Positions 38,682-48,492 of a stretch of DNA of 64,000 nucleotides are shown piece by piece (position 1 is the first letter of the stretch; every line of letters starts with the position of its first letter). Made by a program: the position numbers and the translations under genes. The notes under the pieces were generated by a model that saw only the letters and a list, made by a program, of their open reading frames with translations, did no database searches and had not been told where the DNA came from. This DNA is from an uncultured Bryobacterales bacterium (GTDB lineage: Bacteria; Acidobacteriota; Terriglobia; Bryobacterales; UBA6623): the NCBI GenBank assembly GCA_951813605.1, contig OX638379.1, forward strand, positions 4,848,062 to 4,912,061, given 5' to 3'.

Positions 38682-39602
38682 TCACGGCAAATGAAACGCG
38701 ACGCTCACCGTACAGGAGACCTCAATCGGTCGACCATTCAGGAGCGTCGGCTCGTATCGCCACTGCGTCACGGCTTCCCTCGCAGCTGCTGCGAGGCGAT
38801 CGTCAACATTCGAATTGAGAGTGGTCAGGCCCAGCAGCCTGCCCTCGCTGTCGATGTCACCCTGCATTAGCACAGTTCCCTCGACCCCGTCGCGCTCCGC
38901 GTCAGGGGGGTAGACCGCGGGAACGTGATGTACGAGCCTCGCCTTTCGAACGCTTCCGCCAACGCGAATCCTCCTTCGCTCGGCCCTAGCCCCTGTCGGA
39001 GCTGGAACTCGGCTCTTGCCCGAGACGACGATCGTCTCTTCGATGCCCGCGACTCCCAGCTTGAAATCGATACTCCGATCTGCCGTCAGGCTCAACCCCT
39101 GGCGAAGCGGCTCGAAACCCACTGGCCCGCGCAGCTCAACGCGGTACGGAGTCGACGGCTCGAGACCCTCGATGCGGAAGGCCCCATCGGCCCCGGAGGT
39201 CGCGGCCTCCGTCACCTCCCCACGCGCATCGGTGATAAGCACGAAGACCGACGGAATCCGCGCTCCGCTAGGGTCCCGCACAAATCCAGAGAGCGCAATC
39301 CCGGTTCCCTGGCCGACAGCGGTCGTCGCAACGACAAGCATCGCGATCGCAGCAGTCGCTCCCGTCGCGGCTCGGCGGCCGACCGTCAAGGGCGCTAATC
39401 TCGACGCAACGTCCGTGTTTCCGATAATCCGTTGCACACCACGAGCGAATGAGGTCTTGAGTGCCTTAGGAGTCCCGGGTGCAGTCTCTTGCGGGCGGTG
39501 ATTCTTGGCGATTCCTTGCACCGCCTCAGCATAGCCGGCGAGGTTCCCGCAGGCCCCAAGGGGCGGTTGATCCGAGTGCGGGCGCCGCCATTGCAAGCGC
39601 AT
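38682..39602 (-). pseudogene. C-terminal remnant of a BlaR1-like (M56) sensor with carboxypeptidase-regulatory and TonB domains
   Basis: The 306-codon frame lacks the HExxH peptidase part of M56/BlaR1 proteins. Its start (YAEAVQGIAKNHRP, then RGVQRIIGNTDVASRLAPL) matches the region just after that domain. One membrane helix (ATAAIAMLVVATTAVG) follows, then a carboxypeptidase-regulatory-like domain (SGFVRDPSGARIPSVFVLI) and a TonB C-terminal domain (VSGTV-type GVEGTVLMQGDIDSEGRL, VTQWRYEPTLLNGRPI). An in-frame TGA precedes the ATG, so the 5' part seems lost. It may still be expressed as a membrane-anchored TonB-like protein. Confidence 0.6.
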
Positions 39603-39685
39603 TCACCCGAAGATTGACACCAAGCGCTTGGCGGCGTCGCTGACGGACCACACGTGCCAGCTCGCCTTGTAAGGCTGTCGCCGGA

Positions 39686-40330
39686 CTACTTGCCGCTCAA
39701 ATCGCGGACAAAGAGGTCCTTGAATCGCATCCTCCCCTCGCCCCCGGAATGGAGCTGGAGCGCGATCACCCCTTCCTCGGCGACGGGCGACGGGTACGTG
39801 AAGTCCAGAACTCGAATCCCGTTTAAATGCACGACGTAGTGGTTGCCTTCGACTTCGATGAGCATGTCGTTCCAGTCGTAAGGGCGGATCACGGTTTCGA
39901 AGTACGGAGACGGCCAGGCGATCCAGCCCCTCCCGTCGCCGTAGATCCCGCCGGTGTGACGGCCCAGCGTCCGGTCGATCTCGATCTGGCGCCCCGCTAT
40001 GATTCGAGGCGTGTCGCCATCGAACGCCGTGTGGATGTAGACGCCGCTGTTACCGTCGGCTTCACACTTGAATCGCAACGACAAATGGAAGTCGCGGTAG
40101 GACTTCTCGGTGGCCAAGTATCCGTATTCGTTGGTGATCCCCTGGCCGTGGATCGCGCCATCGACGACCTCCCAGCGTTCTTGGCCAACCTTCCTCCATC
40201 CGCTGAGATCCTTCCCGTTGAAAAGCGACGCCCACTCCGGCCCGAGGGTGCGGGGCCTAGGTCGGTTCTGGGCGCTTAGCGACCCGACCAGCGATAGAAC
40301 GAGAGCGGCTAGTGCGATCTTGCGCTGCAT
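39686..40330 (-). CDS. DUF1080 (3-keto-disaccharide hydrolase-like) exported protein
   Basis: A 214-residue secreted protein with signal peptide IALAALVLSLVGSLSAQ. The concanavalin-like DUF1080 fold is clear: WASLFNGKDLSGWRKV, then WEVVDGAIHGQG, NSGVYIHTAF, and WNDMLIEVEGNHYVVHLNG. Members bind or cleave glycosides (the family is named from 3-keto-disaccharide hydrolase). The substrate is not known here. The domain fills the whole protein. Confidence 0.9.
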   Translation of the reverse strand: MQRKIALAALVLSLVGSLSAQNRPRPRTLGPEWASLFNGKDLSGWRKVGQERWEVVDGAIHGQGITNEYGYLATEKSYRDFHLSLRFKCEADGNSGVYIHTAFDGDTPRIIAGRQIEIDRTLGRHTGGIYGDGRGWIAWPSPYFETVIRPYDWNDMLIEVEGNHYVVHLNGIRVLDFTYPSPVAEEGVIALQLHSGGEGRMRFKDLFVRDLSGK

Positions 40331-40579
40331 GGCCTGTCCATCGTAGCCGATTCGATCGCTCTTGCATGAGACTCGACATTCGAGTCGAGGCGCGCAGGGG
40401 CCTCTGGTTCTGAGTCGGACGAAAAAATCCCAGTCGCTCTCCTCGACGCCATGCGAAACTCGTGCGAAGTGTCGGGATCGCGAGCAGCCTGCCGATCGGC
40501 GAGAAAAGATTCCCCGTGGGACTCCATGAGGACGCTATCGGTATGATGGCAACGCATTCCGGCAGGGAGGATTCTCAGC

Positions 40580-42502
40580 ATGCAGCGATTGATCCAGCAA
40601 TTTCTCAACAAGGAGCTAACGAGACGCGGGCTTTCTCGCGAACTCGGGGCGGTCGGGCTCACTGCGGTAGCGGCGCAATCGCTGCTGGAGACACTGGACG
40701 CTACCGAGACCGCAGGTTCGAGTCTGTCCGTTCCCGGCTCGATGGAGATGACAGGGAGCGGCGGGGAACTGGTGATGGAGCAGGCCAAGGCCGCAGGCTC
40801 CGAGTATCTCTTTACCAACCCCGGCTCTTTCGAAGTCGGGCTCTTCGATGCCCAAATCACTTCGGGCGTTCCTCTGATCATGGGGCTGCACGAGGGCATT
40901 GTCGTCGCCATGGCCGACGGCTATCACCGTGCGAGCTTGAAGCCCGCGTTCGTCAACGTCCATGTCATAGCCGGCACGGCCCAGATGGGCGGCCAGCTAT
41001 ACAATGCGAGCCGCGACGGAGCCGCTCTAGTGGTCACCGCCGGAATGCTCGACAACGAGCTGTGGAGCGACGAGGGCATCCTGGCGCCCCGCCCCGGCTA
41101 CGACCAGAAGGATGTTCCCCGGCAGTTCACCAAGTTTTGCTGGGAGGCTCGCGACGCGCGCAGCCTCACGATGATGCTGCGCCGCGCCTACAAGGTTGCC
41201 ACGACGCCCCCGGGCGGCCCGGTGTACCTGGCGATGACAAACGGCGCGCTCGAAGCGAAGGGGGTCAGCTCGCAAATCATCCCAGCCGAGCGCTTCCTGA
41301 TGTCAGCGCGTCCGCGGCCCGAGGCGGCCGCCGTCGAGCAGACCGCCGGCTGGGCGGCCAAGGCAAAGCGGCCGCTCATCGTGGTAGGAGACGAGGTCTG
41401 GAAGTCCGGAGCGCAGGCAGACTTGGTCAAGTTCGCCGAAAAATACCGGATTCCGGTCGCGGCAGGTACCGGCGGCTACTTCAACTTCCCGGCCCGTCAC
41501 CCGTTCAACCTAGGCCGATTCAGCATGCGTTCGGCGTACGCACAGTCGGGCGTCGACCTTGCGCTGATGGTCGGGGCTCGCGACTTCGGGATCTGGCGCT
41601 TGCCTTCCGGCGCGGAGGCACCCATGGATGCCCGCATCGTCCGGATGGGGCTCAACACCGGCAACATGGGGCGGAATTATCCGACCGACATAGCGCTCAT
41701 GGCGGACGTGAAGCAGACCCTGGCCGATCTGGACGCAGCGCTCGAAGGACGGATTCCGAAACAGCGTTTGAATGCATTCGGCAAGGACCGCGGCGACGAG
41801 GTCCGGGGGATCACGGCGAAAATGTGGAGCGACTTCGACGCGCGGGTTCGCAACAACTTCGGGCTGAGTCCCATGCATCCCGACGAGATGACCTACGTGA
41901 TGGCAAAGACGGTCGACCGCAACGCGGTCGTGGTCGGCGAGGTGCATTCCGGCTACAACCAGCACAACAACTTCCACTGGGGCTTCGGAGACGACGAGCA
42001 AATCTGGATCGGCTACACGGGCAACTCGCTTGGCTGGGGCCTCGGTGCCGCAACGGGCGCCAAGCTGGCCCTTCCGGATCGCCCTGTTGTGTGCTCCATC
42101 GGCGACGGGGCGGTCATGTACCAGTCCAGTGCGTTCTGGTCGCAGGCGCGCTACGGCGTGCCAGTTCTGACGGTGGTTTGGAACAACCACAACTACCAGA
42201 CCGTCCGCGGCGGTTTCCACCGCTACAACGGGCAGATGGCGGCGACCGGAAAGTACGCGGGAATGTACCTCGGCGACCCGGACATCGACTTCGTGCAGCT
42301 TGCGGCGAGCCAAGGGATCAAAGGCGAGAGAGCAACCACGCCGACGGAACTTGAAGCCGCCTTGAAGAAAGGCATGCAAGTCACGAAGGGCGGAGAGCCG
42401 TATGTGGTAGAGGCCGTGATCCGGCGGACCGGACCCGGCGCGGACTCGACCTGGCACGAGGGATTCAAGCTCAGCGAGCGCATGAGCGGGCCGTCCGCTT
42501 GA
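40580..42502 (+). CDS. Thiamine-diphosphate-dependent enzyme (acetolactate synthase/benzoylformate decarboxylase family)
   Basis: A 640-residue ThDP enzyme with three domains. The Pyr domain has the activating Glu in MGLHEGIVVAMADGYHRAS. A central domain follows. The PP domain has the GDG-NN cofactor motif (SIGDGAVMYQSS to VVWNNHNYQTVR). The first 35 residues (TRRGLSRELGAVGLTAVAAQ) resemble a Tat-type leader in front of the catalytic part, unusual for this family. A GGGAGG site precedes ATG 40580, and TATGAT lies about 30 bases further up. The substrate is unknown; it is a decarboxylase or carboligase type. Confidence 0.85.
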   Translation: MQRLIQQFLNKELTRRGLSRELGAVGLTAVAAQSLLETLDATETAGSSLSVPGSMEMTGSGGELVMEQAKAAGSEYLFTNPGSFEVGLFDAQITSGVPLIMGLHEGIVVAMADGYHRASLKPAFVNVHVIAGTAQMGGQLYNASRDGAALVVTAGMLDNELWSDEGILAPRPGYDQKDVPRQFTKFCWEARDARSLTMMLRRAYKVATTPPGGPVYLAMTNGALEAKGVSSQIIPAERFLMSARPRPEAAAVEQTAGWAAKAKRPLIVVGDEVWKSGAQADLVKFAEKYRIPVAAGTGGYFNFPARHPFNLGRFSMRSAYAQSGVDLALMVGARDFGIWRLPSGAEAPMDARIVRMGLNTGNMGRNYPTDIALMADVKQTLADLDAALEGRIPKQRLNAFGKDRGDEVRGITAKMWSDFDARVRNNFGLSPMHPDEMTYVMAKTVDRNAVVVGEVHSGYNQHNNFHWGFGDDEQIWIGYTGNSLGWGLGAATGAKLALPDRPVVCSIGDGAVMYQSSAFWSQARYGVPVLTVVWNNHNYQTVRGGFHRYNGQMAATGKYAGMYLGDPDIDFVQLAASQGIKGERATTPTELEAALKKGMQVTKGGEPYVVEAVIRRTGPGADSTWHEGFKLSERMSGPSA

Positions 42503-42709
42503 ACTGTCTTGCACTGAGCCCGGCACGGTGTGGCTAACGGCAGACAGAGACATCGGCTGCCAGGCCTCAGATCGAAGCGGACTTGGACGAACCTGTTCAT
42601 TCGGTCAGGTAGCAGCTCCGATTCCGCGCCGTTGAACTCCTGCATCGTGAGTCGCGCCATCGGCCGTCCCCAGCTGCTCTGCTCGATGTGACGTGCCGCG
42701 CGAATGGCG

Positions 42710-43100
42710 TCAGCCATTGCTCCATTCCGGGAACGTGGGCTTCCCCGTCAGGACATCCTTCACCGCCACGTGATTCGGGAGCGCTCCGCGGCTCTTGCCC
42801 TTGCCGCGCGCGATCGCCGAATTGACAGGCGCGCGGCCCGTCAATCCTCGCGACAATATCGCCAGCGTGTTCCCGCTCGAGGGCACGGTGCCCACATGGG
42901 CCCGAGCCGCTGCGCGCCGGGGCGGCGACAGGCACGGCTTGGACCACGTTGCGCCTCCGTCTTCCGAATATGAGAAGAAATGGCCGCCAGCGACAGACCG
43001 CATCATTATCAACAGGTTGCCGCCCCGCAGCCCGGAAATCGTGGGCTCGTTCACATTCTGCGTTTCGACCTGCCTGGGAATTGGTTCCGAAGTGGGAACG
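42710..43100 (-). pseudogene. Sialidase/BNR-repeat fragment
   Basis: The minus-strand frame contains VNEPTISGLRGGNLLIMMRS and FFSYSEDGGATWSKP, an Asp-box sialidase repeat, followed by the weaker continuation TVPSSGNTLAILSRG. The family is normally 350-450 residues; only about 120 are recognisable and both ends are missing. It is a decayed fragment, next to an oppositely oriented fragment of another glycan-related gene. Confidence 0.6.
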
Positions 43101-43332
43101 TTGTTCTCGAGAGCGTGACTGGGAAGCCTGTTCCGGAACTCATGGATCAGCATCGGATTTGGTGGGGGAGATTCTGGCGCAGGAGCTTCGTTGACATCTA
43201 GAGCAGCGACGCGGTCGACCAGTTCATGGCGAGACTGCGCAAGTACCGCCTCTACTGCATGGCCTCGACCTCGCGCGGGTCGCTGCTACCGGCCAAGGGG
43301 AACCCTTCGGTGTGCGCCGTCGATAGAGACGA
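43098..43332 (+). pseudogene. Fragment of a DUF5703-like glycoside-hydrolase-type protein
   Basis: The frame reads HRIWWGRFWRRSFVDI, then an in-frame TAG (43199-43201), then SSDAVDQFMARLRKYRLYCM and RGSLLPAKGNPS. This matches the (H-x-x-W-W-x-x-F-W) segment of large DUF5703/GH95-like proteins. Only about 75 of several hundred residues remain. Family assignment is from memory of the motif, so moderate. Confidence 0.45.
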
Positions 43333-43611
43333 GCGCAACTTGGGCGCCCAGTCCAGACGCGCGAGAGCCTGAAACCGAGCTGCGAACGGGACGCTCGCTT
43401 GATCGGCGAGCGCAGGTAGTTGGCCGCTCAAAACGCGCCCGCCCCCGGCGTTGAGCCCGATGGCGGACTTGCGGACGTCAGCGCCAGCTTCGCCCTCCTG
43501 CGGCCCAGTCCTCTCCCGCTGACAACCGCGAGCGCTCCCCCGTGATTCTGGCTCCGCCCGCCTAGCGTCGTAACCAATTCCATCCAAATCGGGCCATTGA
43601 TTACAGCAGCC
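43333..43611. other. Intergenic remainder, nothing recognised
   Basis: No clear gene lies between the decayed fragments and the DUF3500 start. Short frames on both strands show no domain. Confidence 0.4.
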
Positions 43612-44625
43612 ATGGATACCAATCGCAATCTGGATCGTCGCCAGTTTATCGGAACAGCAGCCCTAGCGGGGTCCGTCTTGGCATCCGCTTCTCCAACGCT
43701 CGGGTCGCGGCCCACGCCGGAAACTCTTGTGGCTCAGTTTCACCAGAGCCTTACAGCGGAGCAGCGCAAGACGGTTGTCCTGCCATTCGACAGCCCGTTG
43801 CGATCAAGGGTCGAGAACAACTGGCACATCACCGACGCACGAGTGGGCCGGTTCTTCGACCGCGACCAACAGGCCTTGATCGAACAGATCTTCATGGATC
43901 TCCATGCGGCGGAGTTCGCCGAGTCACTGAAGAAGCATATCGCCGACGACTTCGGAAGCGTCAGGAACCTCTCGGTTGCTTTGTTCGGCGAGCCGGGGTC
44001 CGGCGAGTTCGAGTTCGTCATCACGGGACGACATTGCACGGCCCGATGCGACGGGGATTCCGTGGAGGGAGCGGCATTCGGCGGACCGATCTTCTACGGG
44101 CACCAGGGCGAGTCATTCTACGAGAAACCGACGCATCCGAATAACGTTTACTGGTTCCAGGCGCAGCAAGCGAATGAGGTTTTTCGCGCCTTGGATGGCA
44201 AGCAGCGCGTCCAGGCACTCCAGCCTCGAGCGCCGCGGGAACGCAGCGTGTATACCGTCGAGCCTTCCGCCGACCCGGACGGGTTGCCGGTCGGCGAGAT
44301 GTCGCCGGACCAGCGCGAACTGGTCAGCGGCACGCTGGAAGACCTGCTTTCTCCATTCCGCAAGCGCGACCGGGACGAGGCAATGCGGCACATCGAGGGG
44401 GCAGGGGGAATCGACAGGCTGACGATGGCCTTCTATCGAAACCAGGACCTCGGCAATGACGGCGTGTGGGATGTCTGGAAGCTGGAAAGTCCGACGATGG
44501 TTTGGTACTTTCGAGGGGCCCCGCACGTCCACGTGTGGGTGAACATTCAGGAGAATCCAGGTTGGAGGGCCCCGGATGGATCTTCCAATCGCGGCTGGCT
44601 GGGCCTGGGCCTCTTTGGCGTCTGA
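43612..44625 (+). CDS. DUF3500 exported protein
   Basis: A 337-residue protein of the DUF3500 family with a Tat-type signal (RRQFIGTAALAGSVLASAS). The body is complete: GEFEFVITGRHCTARCDGD, GPIFYGHQGESFYEKP, and the C-terminal APHVHVWVNIQEN. The HVH motif is conserved in the family, whose function is unknown. ATG 43612 was chosen over an in-frame TTG at 43597 because the signal then starts normally. A DUF1501 remnant overlaps its end on the same strand. Confidence 0.85.
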   Translation: MDTNRNLDRRQFIGTAALAGSVLASASPTLGSRPTPETLVAQFHQSLTAEQRKTVVLPFDSPLRSRVENNWHITDARVGRFFDRDQQALIEQIFMDLHAAEFAESLKKHIADDFGSVRNLSVALFGEPGSGEFEFVITGRHCTARCDGDSVEGAAFGGPIFYGHQGESFYEKPTHPNNVYWFQAQQANEVFRALDGKQRVQALQPRAPRERSVYTVEPSADPDGLPVGEMSPDQRELVSGTLEDLLSPFRKRDRDEAMRHIEGAGGIDRLTMAFYRNQDLGNDGVWDVWKLESPTMVWYFRGAPHVHVWVNIQENPGWRAPDGSSNRGWLGLGLFGV

Positions 44626-45110
44626 AGCGGACGAACCGACGCCTGACTCGACCATCGGGCTGTCCCAAGTGGACACGTTCGGCCCCAAGCCGGCGCTCGA
44701 CCGGTTCGACTGCAAGCCGATGCCAGCAGTCACACCGAATGCCGACGCGGACACCGGTCGCCTCGGGACACTAATAGAATCGCCGTTTGCGCTCCGCAAG
44801 CACCACGGGCGAAGCGGGATCGAGGTGAGCGAGCTGCGTCCCAGGATTGGCGGCAGCATCGACGACTTCTGTCTGATGCTCTCGAGGCACACGGACGTGC
44901 CGAACCACGAGCGGGCCCTGTTCATGATGAACTGCGGGGCGCTCCAGCCGGGCCGCCCTTCGATGGGATCGTGGATCACGCACGCGCTCGGCACGGCGAA
45001 CCACAATCTGCCGGGATTCGTCGTTCTGTGTCCCGGCGTGGCCACGTTCGGCCCACCGCTGCGGGAATCGGCGTTCCTCCCGGCGGTCTATCAGGAAACG
45101 CCTCCGAACC
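44576..45110 (+). pseudogene. Truncated DUF1501 protein
   Basis: The open frame shows DUF1501 features without the N-terminus: SQVDTFGPKPALDRFDCKPM, then [20 protein letters not shown] and THALGTANHNLPGFVVL. The first Asp of the usual FDPKP has become Gly. No signal peptide remains, and the C-terminal two thirds, with the GGEFGR motif, is missing. Near codon 180 the frame runs into unrelated sequence. Compare the intact DUF1501 gene at 36299. Confidence 0.65.
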
Positions 45111-46171
45111 TAGCCGCGTCCAGCCTCGCCGTCAACGCCTGCCTCATTACAGGGGCCCAGAAGTACGTGCATGGGATCGCCGAGTACACCTCGGCCGGGC
45201 TCGAGCGCCCGCGGACCCACAACGGCATCTCTCCCGGCAACTCGGGGCTTTCCGGCGAGGTCGGCGAATACCACGAGGGGGGCGTGCCGTTTCCCATCGC
45301 GTCCTCGAACGACCGGCTCGGCACCCCCAACCTGGAGCGGCTGAACTCCAACGGCATGAACTCCAACGGAACCTTCCCCGTGCACTACAAGCACGGCGAC
45401 AAGGGCTGGTTTTCATTCCGCCCGCTAGCACGGACTGGCAGCGCACCGATACGCGTCGCAATGCCAGCAGGGTCGACTTGCATGTGGCCACCGACAGCGG
45501 CTATCAGCTTTACGGCTGGGCCAGCTTGCTGGAGCCGATGCGCGATTGCGCGGGTTGCGACATCGAAGGCCTCATAGAGCGGAATCGGGTCACCGACGTG
45601 CGGAACAAGACCGACAGCGGTCATGACGGCCGGCGAGTTCGCTGCCTGGCAGGAGCGAACCCCCAATATCCGTCGCAGATCTCTCGACAAGCCTACGGAC
45701 GGGCCAGCTATCGCATTAAGATGATTCGGGAAGGCGTCCTTCTCCCCGGGATACCACCTGCGAGGCACGGAGAGTTTCGATCCCGCACGGTTCGATTGAA
45801 GGAACGTCCGCGAGCATCACTGGATGACTGTCACGCCCGTCACCACGGAGGCGCTGCTCCAACCCATGCTCGGAGCCGCCCCGCAGGTGCAGTACAACGG
45901 AGGCCGGCTGCACGCCCGCGTCCGCTATATCGACCCCGATGCCTTCGATCGCGTTTCGTTCCAGCGCCGAACCGACAAGGACCCGCTGCAACCCGATTTC
46001 TTCGCCCGTGGCGAGCCGCGGCTTGCCCGGGATTGCGTGGAAGTGGATCGCCACTTCTTCCATGTCGAACTGCCCCCTGCGAGCGGCCTGAAGTCGGAGA
46101 TCGAGAGGAGGCGATTCGCCAACGAGCCCAGTCATGCCTTCCCTTCGCATCGCGAGGAGATTCCCGTTTGA
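45111..46171 (+). pseudogene. Unrecognised decayed gene(s) in several frames
   Basis: Protein-like segments appear in order but in different frames: EVGEYHEGGVPFPIASSND and VHYKHGDKGWFSF in one, then VDLHVATDSGYQLYGWASLL in the next. GYHLRGTESFDPARFD follows, with an in-frame TGA. The tail 45824-46171 starts MTVTPVTTEALLQPMLG and includes RRFANEPSHAFPS. A single exported protein broken by frameshifts is plausible, but I cannot name it. Only the last 115 codons form an open frame with an ATG. Confidence 0.4.
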
Positions 46172-46197
46172 TAGCTTGATTCAAACTCGTACCGCAG

Positions 46198-48492
46198 ATG
46201 GACACGTCGTGGATTGCTTGGGCCGTTGCTGTGGTGGCCATCCTGTTGTGGCTGCGCGAGCGACGCCTCCGGCGCAAGGGTCGTGCCGAGCGAGGTGATT
46301 CTTGCGAATCCGGTCGAGTTGACGGGCCCCTGCCTCTCCATGATCGTTTTCGCTCGGAGAGGAATGCGAGCAGCGCGGAGCAGACCGCTGCGAAAGACGA
46401 ATTCACCAGGAAAAAAGGTCCGCGCTGGGTGCCGGCGAGGGAAACGGTCCGCGTCGCCGGGCGCCAGATAGGAGGGATGGTTTACGTTGGTCGCGCCTCC
46501 CGTATTGGTCCGCTGGAGAAGCAGATCGGCGCATGCATTGACCCCGCCAAGCCTGTCGCGGGCAGGGGCGGCGACCTGGCCGGCGTCGGCGTCGATTACT
46601 GGCCGACGTATGCGAGCATTCAACCCAGCTCTCGGGCCACGTATCTAGACTGGCTGGCCGGCGGGCGATCCGATCCCGATTACAGCGTCGGGTACGTGTT
46701 CCTTTACTTCTATGGGCTGGAGCATCGCTTCTTCCGCGAAGAGCCGGAAGATGAGGAGCGCAAGGCAATCATTGCCGAGGTCGAGCGGCTCGTAGGCATC
46801 TACGGTGAGAATCGTTCGGTGCGCGACTACCTAGGCAGGTTCCTAGAAGTCTCCGCATTGTGCATGCAGTCCGATCCAGCCTGGGAACCGACATTCGAGC
46901 GCGTCGGCCCGGAACTTCCATTGCGCGTCAAGTACGTGATCGGGCGGATGATCCAAGAAGGCGCAACCGTTTCGGCGGACTGGATGCTGTCTTGGATGAT
47001 GACGCATCCGAATTGGGTCGTTCGCATGCCGGCGAGGCGGGCGTTCCCCGAATTTCAAGCCCTTTTCCGTATTCGGTTCGCCGAGAAATATCCCAATGGG
47101 CTGAAGGCCGCCATCCCGCGAAGGAAGCTGTCGGTCAGTTACGGATCGGCTTCCGGGACGTTTTCGCTTGATCTGAGTGAGCTCGCAGCGGATGTCCCGG
47201 CCATCTCTGCTCTATCGAGGCCTGTCAGGCTGGCGACCGAAATCGCGAACGCGGTCTGCGAGGAACTGAGCAAGTTCAGTCGGTACCTCGCTAGGGATCC
47301 CGGCGGCCGCGACAAGATTAAGGGGCACTCGCTACTGCCCGTGCCGATTCGGCCGCACTTCTCGTGCTCGGAGTTGGAATCGCTGCGTGCCTGGACTGCG
47401 TCCCGGCTCAAGTACGGAGGCCTCGTGGAGGTGTCTAGCCTCCTGCACAAGCTGGAGGGTGCCCGTCCCGATCGGGCCACGAAGCGGCAGTTGGTGAGGG
47501 CCGCCAAGGCTCTTGCCCTGCTTTCGGTCGGGATGGCCCCCGACCCTCGGTTCGCATTTCGGGGCCCGCGTCTGAACGAACCTGTTGTCTTGTTCCCCTT
47601 GCGGGACGGAGCCTCGACGCCGGAGGCGGTCGGTGACGGCTATCGTCAAGCGCTGCTGTCGATCACGGTCGGCGCGTTCGTCGCGCATTCGGACGGACGT
47701 CTTGCGTGCGCCGAGAGGCAACATCTCACGAGCTTGGTTGACCGGACGGGCGGGCTGACGGCTTCGGACGCGGCCCGCCTGCGAGCCGACATCGATTGGC
47801 TGACGGCGGTGCCTCCCAAGTCGCTCCCTTTTCGCAAGCGCCTTCGAGAGCTCGATGGGCACACCCGACACGAGATAGGAAGATTGGCGCTCGCTGTCGC
47901 CGGGGCGGACGGGCGACTGGAACCGCGGGAAATCGACTCGATTCGAATCCTTTACAGGTCTCTTGGACTTTCCGCCGGACAGATCGATAAGGACATGCAC
48001 GCGCTTGCCGCTACCGGACCGCCGTCGGAACCGGTCCCGGTTCGACAGCCGACGGAGTCTGGCAGCGGCTACGAGGTCCCAGCGCAGAAAGAAGAGAAGC
48101 CAGACTCGATTGCCGCTGTCGTGGAGCTGGATCTGGACCGCGTATCGGCAATCATGGCTGACACCGCACGTGTTTCCGCCGTTCTTCGGGATGTCTTCGC
48201 GGGCGACGGGGAGCGGCCGGAGGCTATTGCGGGCGAGTCGGTTGACCGCGACCAAAGTCCGCCGCTTGCCGGCCTTGGCGCCGCGTACGGAGACTTCCTA
48301 CAGGAGCTTGTCTTGCGATCAAGTTGGTCAGAAAGCGAATTCGACGCACTGGCAACCAGGTTCGGCCTGATGCCGGGGGACGCGCTCGAGACCGTCAACG
48401 AGTGGGCCTACCAGCGTTTCGAAGAGCCGTTAATCGAAGAGGATGAAAAATTTCAGATCAACTTGGAACTTGTCGGCGAATCCCGCAAGTGA
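46198..48492 (+). CDS. TerB-domain protein (TerB-N, TerB, TerB-C)
   Basis: A 764-residue protein with an N-terminal membrane helix (WIAWAVAVVAILLWLRERRLRR). A TerB-N region follows (DYWPTYASIQPSSRATYLDWLAGGR, FYGLEHR), with the later element PVRLATEIANAVCEELSKFSRYL. A TerB-type helical domain is duplicated in feel (VGAFVAHSDGRLACAERQHL and LALAVAGADGRLEPREID). A TerB-C region closes it (QEL..WSESEFDALATRFGLMPGDALE). Homologues are tied to tellurite resistance or stress/defence modules and often have an ATPase next door. Here no such partner exists on either side. Its role is unknown. Confidence 0.82.
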   Translation: MDTSWIAWAVAVVAILLWLRERRLRRKGRAERGDSCESGRVDGPLPLHDRFRSERNASSAEQTAAKDEFTRKKGPRWVPARETVRVAGRQIGGMVYVGRASRIGPLEKQIGACIDPAKPVAGRGGDLAGVGVDYWPTYASIQPSSRATYLDWLAGGRSDPDYSVGYVFLYFYGLEHRFFREEPEDEERKAIIAEVERLVGIYGENRSVRDYLGRFLEVSALCMQSDPAWEPTFERVGPELPLRVKYVIGRMIQEGATVSADWMLSWMMTHPNWVVRMPARRAFPEFQALFRIRFAEKYPNGLKAAIPRRKLSVSYGSASGTFSLDLSELAADVPAISALSRPVRLATEIANAVCEELSKFSRYLARDPGGRDKIKGHSLLPVPIRPHFSCSELESLRAWTASRLKYGGLVEVSSLLHKLEGARPDRATKRQLVRAAKALALLSVGMAPDPRFAFRGPRLNEPVVLFPLRDGASTPEAVGDGYRQALLSITVGAFVAHSDGRLACAERQHLTSLVDRTGGLTASDAARLRADIDWLTAVPPKSLPFRKRLRELDGHTRHEIGRLALAVAGADGRLEPREIDSIRILYRSLGLSAGQIDKDMHALAATGPPSEPVPVRQPTESGSGYEVPAQKEEKPDSIAAVVELDLDRVSAIMADTARVSAVLRDVFAGDGERPEAIAGESVDRDQSPPLAGLGAAYGDFLQELVLRSSWSESEFDALATRFGLMPGDALETVNEWAYQRFEEPLIEEDEKFQINLELVGESRK

